A stretch of DNA of 64,000 nucleotides from Silene conica (taxonomy: Eukaryota > Streptophyta > Magnoliopsida > Caryophyllales > Caryophyllaceae), in the NCBI GenBank assembly GCA_029255685.2, contig CM055313.2, forward strand, positions 24,529,079 through 24,593,078, read 5' to 3'. This document shows, one piece after another, positions 1-11,013 of the stretch. Numbering within the stretch: position 1 is the first letter of the stretch; every line of letters starts with the position of its first letter. Both the position numbers and the translations under genes were made by a program. The notes under the pieces were generated by a model that saw only the letters and a list, made by a program, of their open reading frames with translations, searched no databases and was not told where the DNA came from.

Positions 1-84
1 GAACAATCATCTAACTTTCTGTATATAGTATGTGTTGGTGTGGAACCGTAGGCCTGTATGCTGACAAATTCTTGCTGCTGCGTA

Positions 85-1370
85 TGCAGTTCTGATCAGG
101 TTATCATGGTCACTGTTTGGGAAAAGCCTGTTGTGCGAGTTTGCAGGAATTTGGAGGTTAATGCAACGTCCTTCCCTGTCATCAGTTTTACCAAACTGAG
201 ACCGTGCTCCCAAAATGGTATTTAATGCTGCCAATCGTTCCACACATGACTGGGCACGTTTACTATCAATGACCGCGGATGCTAACAACCGTTTTTTATT
301 GGTTAGGTTTTTCTCTTTCTTCTACATGAGATACGGTTGTGAACCTGAATCCACAAGGACAGGAGGCTGATATGTTGTGTCACTGGTAGGTGCTTGTTTA
401 TTTGGTGTGCGCCTGTAGTTTTATTGCTTGTTATTACATAATCGTGCTGTTGCAGGAGAAATGGTGGTTATGGGCTTCTGGCTAATAAACACAAAAAGAT
501 TTGCGATGTTCGCTGTCCAGGAACTGAGCGCATAATTACTACAATTGGATGGCTTCTCCAACAGGATGTATGTCCATGTCTTGTACTATCTACCTTTTTT
601 ACCATCATGGTTCCCTAAATTGGAACGTGTCCCTCAGATTGCCATGAGTACTGATGTTAGATGTACAGTGCGTAGCATAGCAATCTGTGGTTAGTTTTGC
701 AAACAGTGTTTGATGTTGTTTTGTCGTCCTAACAGGTAAGGGACACCCTGCAGGATGAACGACATTGGTTGTGTGTCAATCTCCTTAGGCTTGATAAGAA
801 TAATATACAGTTCTACACTGGGTGTAGTAGTTGTGGTACTGGTGGTTATGAAGAAATTGGTATTTTGTACACTTGTTATGCATGCATTCAAGAGAATGTT
901 GTGTCTTCTCCGAGGTAATGAAACTGCGGCTTACAGAATGAGTATGTTATTGATGGTAGTCCCCCTCACTTATTCTTTACTTCAGAATACTGGTTGCAGT
1001 GGATGTAGAGGATGAGACCGGCGCTTGTAGTTTCAATGCATTGACTGATAATGCAGAAAAACTCCTTGATGTGGAGGCGGGTGTACTCTTTTCAATGCTT
1101 CCACAGGTAATTGTTGCGCTGCTGTTGTTATTGTACGATGCTTCATTTAAGATTTAGGCTAATTCAGCTTTTCCTGATAATGTGCTTTTGTTACTATGCT
1201 GACATTTCATGTATATTGTTTGTCTGGCTGTGTTAGAAAAAGGAAGACTATCTGTCACAAGTGGAGAATCAGTTGAAGAACAGTTGTTTTTACATTCAGG
1301 TTAAGCCAGCAAGGTCACTCTTTTTAACGCAGGAACTGAAGTGGGAGTTGGCCCAAGTATCCCTAATTTG
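85..1370 (+). pseudogene. RPA1-like fragment (Helitron-type replication protein A), upstream copy
   Basis: RPA1 homologues carried by plant Helitrons bind single-stranded DNA through OB folds and are thought to assist rolling-circle transposition. Here only the C-terminal half is visible, in exon-sized pieces. Around 90-290 there is a degenerate OB-fold strand pattern (VTVWEK, then FPVISFTKLRP). At about 735-915 a zinc-ribbon exon reads TLQDERHW.. and then YTGCSSC and LYTCYAC, the two CxxC pairs of the RPA DBD-C insert. At 990-1107 an OB strand reads VDVEDETGACSFNALTD and ends in a CAG|GTAA donor; a last exon-like piece starts after TGTTAG at 1236. The zinc-ribbon exon shares the words TLQDERHW with the RPA copy at 20037. 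Several frames and stops must be joined, so this is a decayed 3' part whose 5' part lies off the window. The zinc ribbon is the firm part; the DBD-B assignment is weaker. Confidence 0.6.
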
Positions 1371-2830
1371 AAAAATATGTATTGACAGTACACCGCGGCT
1401 GATGTTGGAACGTTCTAGGTTGTATGCTTGTAGGTGTTTTTGTGGTACCTGGTCTTTCGCGATGGTCTACCTAACGGCTTATAGCTATTGAGAGTATCTC
1501 TTTATGCTCATAAGCTTCTGGCATTAGATTAATGTTTGGTAAAACGTACTGTTTTTACCCATTGTGTATCTGTTGGGTGCTCAGTCAGCTTGCATTGGTA
1601 CTTTGTATTATGATTGCAAAACGTGGATATCATATGTTCGGTAAGAATGAGTCACTTTAGCGTACAGTTATTGAATGATTGATAGTTGAGGAACCGCTGT
1701 GGGCAACCGCCTAAGAAAACGAGTGGATGGTCCTCGCAGATTTAAGTAGCAACATGAGAATACATATATGTTTTAAAACTGCATTTATGTAATTCAGCTT
1801 TAGTCAGATTACAATTTAGACCTCTTGTAAACTTTAAGCTGCAATAATGGTACTACTTACTACTAAGACTAATTTCAAGGACATTACAATAATGGGAGGG
1901 GGAGAGGGGAAAAAGGAAGTGGGAATATAAGGTACAGCTCATAGAAAACATCCATGAATCAGGCCTGCTTTGGTCAGAAGAACAATCTATTCGTGTTAGC
2001 TTTATGGCATGAAATACCTATGATATTCTGAAAACTTTAGAGGGTTTCGGCATATTTATCTTACAAGTTTTGATAAGATGTGAGAACGAATGCTTATTTT
2101 GGGTGATGGTACTATAAAACTTGTCATTTAACAACTCCTTGTCCTTCGAAATGAACAATAGACGGTGTTCAGGCATCGTTCTCTCCTCTAGGTTACAAGT
2201 TAACAATGCAGTACATTTGTCTAATAATTCAGTGCCATAGTCCAGCAGAGACGTTGCGAGAGAATATTTCTTTAGTAAGGTGCTGCTAAGGAATTCCAGA
2301 TATACAGCGATATGATTGTTCATGTTGTATAAACTCCTGTTCAAATGTCTGTGCTTTGTTCATTGCATCGTAAGATACAGAAAGCGGTTCTTTCCCCTAA
2401 TAATTGAGAGGGACCAGCTATGCTATAATGCGAGGATTAGCTTGGTTAATTGCTGTCTTCTTATCTATTCAGAATATAGTCCATTATGTATTTTCAAGGC
2501 TATGTAATATCTTCCTCTGACAAACAATTATACATAATCATTTAATTTAATCCAAAGTGTTGTGTTCCTGTTGATTTCAATTGGCTAATTAAGTTTTACT
2601 AACGGAATGTGTGGCGTAATAAAAAATATGGGATGTATAGATACTGAGCAAACCAAAAGTCGATGTTATATTAATTACATTGCAAATAACATTGAGACTG
2701 CAATAAGATTCATTGGTAGATTAGACAAAATACAACTTGTTAGACTACAGACTGTTTGGAATTAGACAGGTACTTGACCATTGGCAAAAACATAGATTGT
2801 AGTCTGTTTGCTATATAACTACATACAATC
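1371..2830. other. Spacer between RPA-like and F-box-like remnants
   Basis: AT-rich, no recognisable gene. A 108-codon open frame on the minus strand (2344 to 2018) begins with ATG and has a leucine-rich, fairly protein-like composition, but I see no motif or paralogue for it in the window, so I leave it unassigned. A purine-rich stretch (GGGAGGGGGAGAGGGG) lies near 1893-1910. Confidence 0.35.
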
Positions 2831-3534
2831 TTAACAGTCCGAATCGTAGTATCCTTCGCTGCCTGATTCATCGCGGTATCGCTTCTCATATATTTCCTCT
2901 AAACGTGCAGCTTTGCGTTGTTTCTCGATCCTTTTATGTATTCTCATTTTTTCCTTCTTGTCTTTGACATTCATGCAGCAACAATGAACTGCAACCAAAG
3001 TGTAAAACCCCTCGCGAAAGCGGAAATATAAACACATAAAAGTACTAAAAATGCAGCGGAATTTAAAACTTTTAGAAGATAAAACAACACGCGAGAAGTC
3101 TTAACTGAAACATAAACTGAAACTGGAAACCAAAATAGATAAGTAACAGTTCTAAGTACGGAAATGAAATATATACATCGCCTGGGATGGAACATCCCTA
3201 CAGGCACAAAAGCGTAAACAGTAAAAGTCTAAGAGTCTAGCTAAGCGTAAACGGGTAAGTCATCTGATGAATGGATCATCACTCGCTAGCTCTCCTGTAA
3301 CCCTGATCTCCAACCCTGCATGTACCTACATACATGAAAACATGTACGCCACAATCAGTGGGGAGTGACTAGAGTTCTCCTAGCCACCTTTTGTGACAAC
3401 ACGTAACATATAAACAATACAGAATACTCCAACATACATCGACATGTGAAGCATAAACAACTCATCATCTGATCTCTTACTAACATGCGATTACCATGCA
3501 CGGCTCTCAACCAACTTCATAAACAAATAGGAAG

Positions 3535-3628
3535 GAGAGCCGGTTTCCCTACTGGTTACCCAGTCGGGGGGTCTTTCAATCCAATTATTTATGAAACCGA
3601 ACTAAGAGTCATCCAATGCCTTGGATGA
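3535..3628. repeat. Two hairpin motifs in the LTR (conserved surround, covarying stems)
   Basis: First hairpin: stem ACTGG (3551-3555) with CCAGT (3560-3564) around the tetraloop TTAC, set between GAGAGCCGGTTTCCC and GGGGGGTCT. A second copy at 4383-4421 has stem TCGG/CCGA around the same TTAC. Second hairpin: TCATCCAA (3609-3616), loop TGCC, TTGGATGA (3621-3628). Both motifs recur in the related LTR (36182-36452) with changed but still paired stems. Confidence 0.7.
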
Positions 3629-3662
3629 TTAAACCACAACTAAGTAACATCAACAACTCGAC

Positions 3663-3763
3663 ATGCATATCTGACACTGTACCATCATCTAGGCAAGCAG
3701 ATAAACATCCATAACTCATCATGCATATCTGACACTGTACCATCATCTAGGCAAGCAGATATA
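3663..3763. repeat. Two-copy tandem repeat of a hairpin module
   Basis: A segment beginning CATGCATATCTGACACTG and ending GGCAAGCAGAT occurs twice, 58 bp apart. In each copy ATCTG (3669-3673; 3727-3731) can pair with CAGAT (3698-3702; 3756-3760). The related LTR has one copy at 35673-35705 with a different but complementary stem, TCTAAC/GTTAGA. Confidence 0.8.
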
Positions 3764-3772
3764 AAATCATAA

Positions 3773-4280
3773 CACTAGCAACGGGTCCAGAGGTGAACTT
3801 AACACATATCCCATTACTACACTATGTCGGGTCCAGAGGTGATCTTAACACATATCCCAACATCTAATCAAGTAAAGGGTCCAGAGGTGAACTTAACACA
3901 TATCCCTAAACTTACAATTCATGAAAAGGGTCCAGCGGTGAACTTAACACATATCCCTAATCATCCAAAAGCAAAGGGTCCAGAGGTGAACTTAACACAT
4001 ATCCCAATGCTACAAACATGTATTGGGTCCAGAGGTGAACTTAACACATATCCCAATACACAGCTATCGCACAACGGGTCCAGAGGTGAGCTTAACACAT
4101 ATCCCGTGTACGACAACCGATCACGTGTCAGGTCCAGAGGTGAACTTAACACATATCCTGACACGCCACAAGCAAAACACGTAACGGGTCCAGAGGTGAA
4201 CTTAACACATATCCCGTCACGCGACAGAGAAACACGTAGTGGGTCCAGAGGTGAACTTAACACATATCCCACCACGCGAC
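3773..4280. repeat. Array of ten stem-loop repeats with constant loop and variable stems
   Basis: Ten copies of a 30-bp core, GGGTCCAGAGGTGAAC..ACATATCCC, start at 3783, 3829, 3877, 3928, 3976, 4025, 4076, 4130, 4186 and 4241. The 16-26 bp between cores differ in sequence, but the bases flanking each core are complementary to each other. Examples: TGTATT before and AATACA after copy 6; CGTGTC before and GACACG after copy 8, where the GGG/CCC ends have become AGG/CCT together. Other copies pair with one or two mismatches (copy 1 TAG.AA/TT.CTA, copy 4 ATGA/TCAT, copy 5 AGCA/TGCT). Open frames through the array (repeating a THIP-like phrase) follow from the repeat and are not genes. Confidence 0.9.
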
Positions 4281-4581
4281 AACCATTAAACCACTGAACA
4301 ACCAAAGATAGAAACTAACCTATAGTTCTAACTTCTTAACCTCTAATCAACATTCAATTGAGTTCAGGAACTAGGGCGAGGGAGAGCCGGTTTCCCTTTC
4401 GGTTACCCGACCGGGGGGTCTCTATCCTTACTTCATTCCCGAACCCAATATAACGTTGCCCGTACACCGGGGACCTCAAATACATGCCACGGGTACACAA
4501 AACAAGTTTCAAGCAAAACCGAACAACCGTTTGAAAGTTACGATTAAATTTCCAAAAACTCAAAATGACTTTCAGGGGTCC

Positions 4582-4975
4582 CCAGCCGGTCGGCAGGCAG
4601 CCGGTCGGCCGGCTGGTGATCCCTCAGCCTACACTTCTTTTCAAAACCGAGAAAACACCAAGAAGGACTCCCAGCCGGTCGGCAGGCAGCCGGTCGGCCG
4701 GCTGGAAACCCCATTCCCTAGCCTTTACTAAAATCGTATCCATCCCCATATGCACTCCCAGCCGGCTGGCAGGCGGCCGGTCTGCCGGCTGGGCTCCCTC
4801 CTATGCTATGTTTATCGCAAAACACACAATACAAGGAAAGATGACTACCAGCCGGTCGGCAGGCAGCCGGTCGGCCGGCTGGCAGTCCCAAGGCCAAATT
4901 CTCAAAACTTTCGAAAAATACAAGACGCGCTCTCAGCCGGTCGACCGGCGGCCGGTCGGTCGACCGGCTCAGAGA
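4582..4975. repeat. Five GC-rich palindromic repeats, about 90 bp apart
   Basis: Each copy opens with CCAGCCGG or CTCAGCCGG and closes with CCGGCTGG or CCGGCTC, starting near 4582, 4671, 4758, 4848 and 4933. Each can fold into a hairpin; the last has a 13-bp perfect stem, AGCCGGTCGACCG with CGGTCGACCGGCT. The A/T-rich spacers between copies are unrelated to each other. Related but not identical palindromes occupy 36543-36830. Confidence 0.85.
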
Positions 4976-6307
4976 GCCTGATACGGGATTTCGCAAAATC
5001 GCAAACAAGGAAAACTTCATGAATCGATACCCAAACTTCACAATTGCTACAATACAAGTTTACTCATCAATAACCAATCCAATAATACTTCCTAGCAGCA
5101 CGTAATTCCCATAACAATCCTTAAGACGGTCAAAACAAGTATCCGTCGCAAACATGAGATTTTCCATAAAAACAACATATGAGCATATAAGCTTTAACAA
5201 GCATAAATTCATCAAAGTAAAGCATTCCTAAACATGTTACTACAACTCTTGATCATCAAACCTTATTAAAAACAGAAATCAAGTCAAGAATCACATCAAT
5301 ATGCTAATATTCACAAATAGGCCGAGTTTCTCATTATCGTCACCTTTAAGCTTAATCCGGCGATTGATCCTCCTCTACAACGTAAGAGTCCACGTCGGGA
5401 TCGTCAAGACCAACCCCTACAACAAAGAAAACGGTTTAAGAACAACAAAAACGAATTAAAGGCAAAACAGCCCGATTTTTGAAGTCGATAAAATGAAAAA
5501 CGAAAGTGATGGATGTCTTGGAATTCGCGCGAGGATTCCGAAAACATACTTACTTTTGTGATTCGGAGGACGGATGATGAAGATCTTAGCAAAAGAAATG
5601 GAGGATTTAAGGAGGTTTATGAGTTGTTGAGTTTACAGTGAAAGAAATGAAATGTTGAGGGTGAAGGGTTTAAGATGTCGACATAAGGGTTTAAAAGAGT
5701 ACAAGTGGGTCCTTTCCGAGTAATTAAATGGAACGGACTTTTAAACGGATATGGAACAAGTACTTGAGTCGGATATTTAATTATGCCAAATTGTATTCGT
5801 CTTAAGAACTGGAGGTTCTTAAGGCGGATCTTATTTATTTAGAACAAATTTCCGAATTAAATTATTAAAATATTATTTTATTATTTAAAATAATTAAAAT
5901 CGCTTAAATTAGGTTTTACGAAAATACGGGATGTTACACAAAGTGTTCTTTCCGGTTACCCTTATAGTGCCATTGTAGTTCTCCTTCGCTAACTGACTCT
6001 TATAATCAATGTCGACTTTAGACGTCTCTGTCCCAACCAGGAACAATGCTGCCCATGCTTTACACACCACTGCCATGCTTCGCTTGTCTGATTTATCGAG
6101 CCTGTAGAAGACGTATGTTATAATTTCAGACAGGCTCAGAAATGGGTGATGAGAACTATTGTCAGACAGTGTTTGCCTCTCAACACTTGTTGTGGAAAAT
6201 AGGGATCTTGTTTTAAACTGATTTTTCTTCCAGTTCACATATCCATTGATGAAGTTTTCTTTATCGGCCTTGTTTGTGTATGTTGATCCGTTACAGTGTT
6301 TAGACAT

Positions 6308-8611
6308 GTTGTTGCATTTGGCGTTTCTGATGTGTGGGAAATTGTGGGAGATGAAGGGGTTTGTCAGAGAAGGGTAAATTAATTTAGTTGACAGTGGTAA
6401 TTCTAAACGTGAATGATAATCAACAATTGTATATTATTACATTTTATATTGAATGTATGAGGAAGGCGAACAGTCACGAATTTGTTGGGGTTGGTTGTAG
6501 TGGAACGATGAATTTTGCTTTTTATCTCGAAAACGGTACAATCTTTAATGTTTTTAATATACTTTGTATGTTGAGTAATATTTTTTTGGCGTATTTTCGC
6601 TTTGGTACATTGTTCTTGACTTTAACGGTTTGTAATATTTGTATACCAATGTAAATAGTTTGATAACCCTTGTAAATGAGTGAATTTGTTAATGAACGAT
6701 TAGGCCATACTTTCTATTCGTAACATGTGCTAAGTAAATGCTTTGTTCTACAAATATTCTGACCCGGTTTGTCTAGGCACGTAAATTAACATTTTCGTAA
6801 TATTGTTGAAAATTAATCAGATGGTTAACGATGCGCTAAGTAGATGTTCTCTTCTACGAATATTACGTAACGTATTTTAAAGTCGTGAGTTAACATTCTT
6901 TTAATATTGTTGTCGAGGGATCAAAAAGTTTACGATTTTAATGGTAACATTGTTTCGCTTACTTATTTACAAATTATAATTTCAAAAAAAGCAAAAAAAA
7001 AAAGGTTATAATAAATAATTTGTTTTTAAAAGTGTTATACTAATTTGTTTTCAAATTATGATTGGTAAATGAGAGTTACCGTATTGTAGTCTATTTGTAT
7101 AAACGTCCTTTATGAGGGAAATACATGATAATTTGTTAATTATTGTTAATTTAAAGATGATGCCCTTAAGACGTTTTGTTAGGGTGTTAACGTAAATAGC
7201 CGTACTTTGGAACGAGTTGCCAACTCTTTATGTGTAATCATTGGCTGAAATAAATCGCGAATTATGGTAGCTCTCGAAATATTAAAAATCGGTGTCGACT
7301 TCCCACATTGCATTAGTTTCTGAAGTAGTTAACTATATAAGAGTACTCTAATTAGAGCTACTCAACCTATTAACTAACTTTGTACACAATAGTAAAAATA
7401 TGTCATCATCACATCTTTTATTTATCATTGACCAAAAGATATTGTCTTATATAATTTGATTTAGTTAAACTTATTGTTGGACAAGTACATGTGTACACCT
7501 TGTTAATTAGATGGACATTGACACAAATGCTTCATGATTTTGATACTTATACTGGCTGTTTAATTTTTGGTGTTAATACTGATTCATTTTTTAACAACAT
7601 AGATAACCTTTACAATTGTTATTTTTAATGGTAAAAAAAAGAATAATTGTCTAATACGTTTTGGTTTTTGGGGTTACAACCGATGTAAAAATTACAGATT
7701 CGTGAAAGGTGCAAAATACCAATGTCAGTAACCTTGCTTAAGCTATTATCTTTGGTATTCATGTTGGTGTTCCTATTCTAATCATTACATGGCACATAAA
7801 TTTAATTCACTATAATCACCCGAAACTACATAACAAAATTACCGTCAGAAGTTACGTCGATATCAATATGTTTTGTTACGATATTTTCCTTGTTGTCCTT
7901 ACCGTTTTATTTTTTTTAAAAAAAAAACAAAAATACGTACGAACATTACGTCGATGTCAATAGCGTTGATTATGCTGTTTCCTGTGTTTTCCTAATCGTT
8001 TTAAATGAATGATCGATAAAATGAATTACCCATGTCATTAACTAGACTCACACACATTATTATAGACAGATTTGGATGAATTGATTAGGAACATTTAACA
8101 CTCATTACAAGTATGTTGCTTACCATAAAAGTTAATTTTCCTGACTGTCATGCTTCCATCATCATTCACACATTGAAATAGTTAACAAGTACAAATTAGC
8201 AACTAAGACAAGTTCAGTCACCGTATGTATGTCTGTATCTACCAACCATACCCATACCCATACCCAATATTATACTCCAGTATGGGTACTGTTGTCATTG
8301 TACTAATCCTTAATTTAAGAGATTTTGATTATGTAATATACACTTGTGATATATACAACTCTATGATCAAAGAATTATACGAACATTAACATTCTGTGGA
8401 ATATTTAACATTCTTCATCAAATACGAAGGTAACATTGTAATGTGGGCTTAACATTTAGATAGTTTTATATATCTAATAGCTATTAACGAACGGAAAGGT
8501 ATCACAGACATCTTCGTTTGTATATGTATAAGTATATTTAGACGCCTGCTTTCAATAACATATGTTCATTCATTCTCCCGTGGACTTTGATTAATGTTTT
8601 TTTTTAAACAG
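6308..8611. other. AT-rich intergenic stretch with a probable promoter
   Basis: Very AT-rich, with no coding signal. It separates the minus-strand F-box-like gene 1 from the plus-strand dsRBD-like gene 1, so it may hold both promoters. The clearest core promoter is CTATATAAG at 7333-7341. A pyrimidine tract followed by AAACAG at 8598-8611 looks like a 3' splice site directly before the first ATG of dsRBD-like gene 1, implying a noncoding leader exon upstream. Confidence 0.45.
7333..7341 (+). promoter_or_regulatory. Probable TATA box upstream of dsRBD-like gene 1
   Basis: CTATATAAG is followed about 30 bp on by a C/A-rich leader-like stretch. The coding exon begins after a splice acceptor at 8611, so an intron in the 5' UTR is implied. 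This is sequence resemblance only. Confidence 0.35.
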
Positions 8612-9614
8612 ATGCTACAAGTTGCTCCAACGCAAATGGATTTGCCGTACCATCCTCTGCTCAAACAGATAACATCTGTGTTACACTTTCCAGATCCTGA
8701 ATATCGTATCTTAGATATGTCTGATAACAGTGTATATGTAATGGTGAAGACGAATGGTTGTGTTTTCAACTAATGGAGTTATGGAGCTTACATATGTAGG
8801 GGGTTTCGCTGATACGATTCAGGAGTCCTGTGAGGTTGCTGCTAAGAAAGCTGTTACTGATGTTATCAGGCGATGGTCTGTTGTTGTTCAGGACCTCACT
8901 TTTGAACGATGTGTTACCCTGGAGCGTTGCAGTGAGCTTTATAATTTAAAGCGGAGAGAGCTGCATAATACTGTCAGGAAACATACTGAATGTGTTTCAA
9001 AGGATAAATCATGTATTGATCCTGTGAGCATTACATATGTTTGCCTTAGTTATATGCCCCTCCTTAGCAAGATTATCAAGACATATGCAGTCCAGTGCAC
9101 ACCATTGGAATCGGTCAGACACAGCGATGGACAGTACAGTGCTTGGATTACTATCAGAACTCCACCAAGTGCTGCTTTGAATTCAAGTTTTATTGGATTA
9201 TGTTGTGATACACTTGATGATGCCAAAAACAGCTTGGCTAAGAAAGTTGTCACTAATCTGATATCAACATACAATCTTGAAATTATTGATGTTAACTATC
9301 AATCTTCAAAGGCAGAGATGGCTGCGTTGTTGTGTAAACTTGAATTAGAGAGTTACTTAACTGTAAGGGAGAGGGTGTATGAGATCTCTGATGAACCTGA
9401 GTTTACAGACATCCTCATTGAGAGGAATGAAACTGCATTAGTTTGTGTGTTTGATTATATGCCAACAATTGTTCCAGCTGCCAACAAAGAGATAAGGAGG
9501 AACAGTTATTTTGGAAGTCCTGAAAATGTTGTTCATTGCTTGGCAAGCCGGATTCCTGTCGTTTACAAAATTGCATCAACACAGGTTGCAGATGATTCAA
9601 ACATGGTTCCCTAA
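8612..9614 (+). pseudogene. dsRBD-like two-repeat protein 1 (one frameshift)
   Basis: Paralogue of the protein at 11014-12027. The first ATG (8612) follows a good 3' splice site, as in the paralogue. The first frame runs from LPYHPLLKQI through YRILDMSDNSVYVMVK to a stop at 8771; the rest continues one frame over from about 8754 to 9614, so about one extra base lies between 8754 and 8771. Repeat 1 (about residues 10-80) and repeat 2 (about 140-220, SAWITIRTP..SFIGLCCDTLDDAKNSLAKKVVTNLI) each show the helix, three strands, alanine-rich helix order of double-stranded RNA-binding domains, with TYVGGF preceding the second helix of repeat 1. The dsRBD assignment is by pattern and has not been confirmed by a profile. 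Function is unknown; RNA binding is inferred. The single lesion suggests recent inactivation or a sequence error. Confidence 0.55.
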
Positions 9615-11013
9615 TATAGCGGTCTTTCTGTTATTAGGAGTAAGGGTATTTTAAGATCGAAGTTTATGGAGTTTATCAGGTTTTGTATAGTTGATTAGCA
9701 TTGCGAGATTGAACTGTCGTTTTTTGGTCTCTGAAGCTGTAATTACGCAATGACAACTATATTTTGCTTAATGTGTCGTTAACGTGAACTTGGTAGTAGT
9801 TTCAAAGGTCAAAATGCTACATTGTCTCTGGTACCATATTATAAAACTTCAAACTCCGAATGTTTACGGACTCTGTTGTTATCTACGCCATACTTTTCAT
9901 TTTCTCAGTTAATTGTTAACCTAGACGAACTTAATGTGTACTTGCAGTTGGATTATAAACTATCAGTGGCACAACGAAACCAGCCTTAACGAGCATAAAA
10001 CTTATAACTGGCAACATATGTATTAAGATATATTACATTCAAGTTTTAACGTTGCTCTCTCAAAAATCTACGTCCACCCCGAAATCTCATGTAGTGTGAA
10101 GCATAAAACTAGATATGATTTCATATGTTTTCTGTAACTAATGGTGTCATTACATAAAATTGTTGATTATTCAACCTGTTGTGGCTTACTCTTTAACCAG
10201 ACAGAATTCCCACAGTACTTGATAGTACTTATCAGCCATGACTCTACACAAGACATTACTGTGAAACAGTGGACAGTACATAGACAATCAACCATATCTT
10301 GAGCCTACCAGATAGAGAGTATGGCGCCAAACATAACCACCTGTCCTAGGCACAACCATACTTGTAACGGATTTTCAGCTTCTTTTTTTTCCCTCCCTGT
10401 ATAATCTTATGTGATCACAACATACTTATATGACGTCAATTGTGGCAATTACCTAACAAAAATTAATATATATAACCATACATAAAGTTCACTCTTACAT
10501 CATTCTTCATAATCAAATAAATTACTCCTATTTGTATACACCTCTTAGTATAATTTCAAAGGTCTGCATAATGAACTGTTACTTTCTTCTTTATTGACTT
10601 CGGTTGCCTGTTTTTCTAATTGTTTTAGGAATACTATTATGCTTCTCTTATCTGTTGTTGATATTTACTTAAATTTATACCAATTATAAAACTGATATCT
10701 TTGTAGACATTATTTCTGAACTGTTTTGTTGATTTACATTGCATATGTCAACCCCACAGCAAAACTATGATAACAAACATTTTAAAATATATTGATTTGT
10801 ATGCACATATCGAACAATGAAACACATGATGCAAGCGTTGGTTCATATAGTACATTGCTTTGGTTAGATACAGTTGTATTTCTTACTTAGATGGTTACTC
10901 CTTATTCCTATATGAACATAATTAGAGTACTTTGATATGTAGACGAACCTACTGTGTGCTTAAATATTAAGATTGGATGTATAATTTTCTTTGAGATAAC
11001 CTGTCTCCAGGAT
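9615..11013. other. Intergenic stretch with a probable promoter
   Basis: AT-rich, no coding signal. TAATATATATAACC at 10464-10477 is a strong TATA candidate, followed by a leader-like CTCTTACATCATTCTTC. A pyrimidine-rich stretch and CTCCAG at 11005-11010 form a 3' splice site just before the coding exon of dsRBD-like gene 2, matching the arrangement at dsRBD-like gene 1. Confidence 0.45.
10464..10477 (+). promoter_or_regulatory. Probable TATA box of dsRBD-like gene 2
   Basis: TAATATATATAACC lies about 540 bp upstream of the coding exon, with a CA-rich leader and an intron between. It is the best core promoter candidate in this stretch. Confidence 0.45.

Larger units (their letters stand above)
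3001..5938 (-). mobile_element. Solo LTR, about 2.94 kb (Ty3/Gypsy type)
   Basis: On the plus strand the element runs from TGTAAAACCCC to GGGATGTTACA and is flanked by CAAAG at 2996-3000 and 5939-5943, a perfect 5-bp target duplication. There is no internal retroviral coding region, so this is a solo LTR left by LTR-LTR recombination. Read on the minus strand it starts TGTAACATCCCGTATTTT, which resembles Tekay/Del-like Gypsy LTR starts; orientation is inferred from that. The first 2 kb is homologous to the LTR at 35206-37205. It contains the hairpin arrays described separately. Family assignment is by resemblance only; the boundaries are firm. Confidence 0.88.
2831..6307 (-). pseudogene. F-box-like protein 1, split by a solo LTR
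   Basis: The gene reads from ATG at 6307 down to 5939, is interrupted by the LTR at 3001-5938, and resumes at 2995 to end at the stop at 2831. Removing the LTR and one copy of the 5-bp duplication CAAAG leaves a continuous frame of 177 residues, matching the 175 residues of the intact paralogue at 25112. Visible parts: an N-terminal YVNWKKNQF block (about 24-32), an F-box-like segment (about 55-90: FLSLSEIITYVF..LDKSDKRSMAVVCKAW), the family signature GTETSKVDIDY, a cysteine patch HCCC, a basic middle and the acidic tail EGYYDSDC. F-box domains recruit substrates to SCF ubiquitin ligases through SKP1; whether this divergent version binds SKP1 is unknown. As it stands the reading frame stops shortly inside the LTR, losing the cysteine patch and tail. 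It lies downstream of, and convergent with, an RPA-like fragment, as F-box-like protein 2 does. Confidence 0.7.

Noticed and set aside
7-288. 93-codon minus-strand open frame
   Set aside because: The plus strand here fits an RPA OB-fold better; the minus frame has no motif.
3773-4280. CRISPR-like array (constant repeat, variable spacers)
   Set aside because: The setting is plant nuclear DNA within a solo LTR, no cas genes are near, and the spacers pair with each other across each repeat, which CRISPR spacers do not.
3824-4305. Open frames of 114-157 codons over the repeat array
   Set aside because: They are periodic translations of the 46-56 bp repeat in two strands; no start or domain support.
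4456-5041. Proline/arginine-rich open frames in four frames
   Set aside because: Produced by GC palindromes, open on both strands at once.
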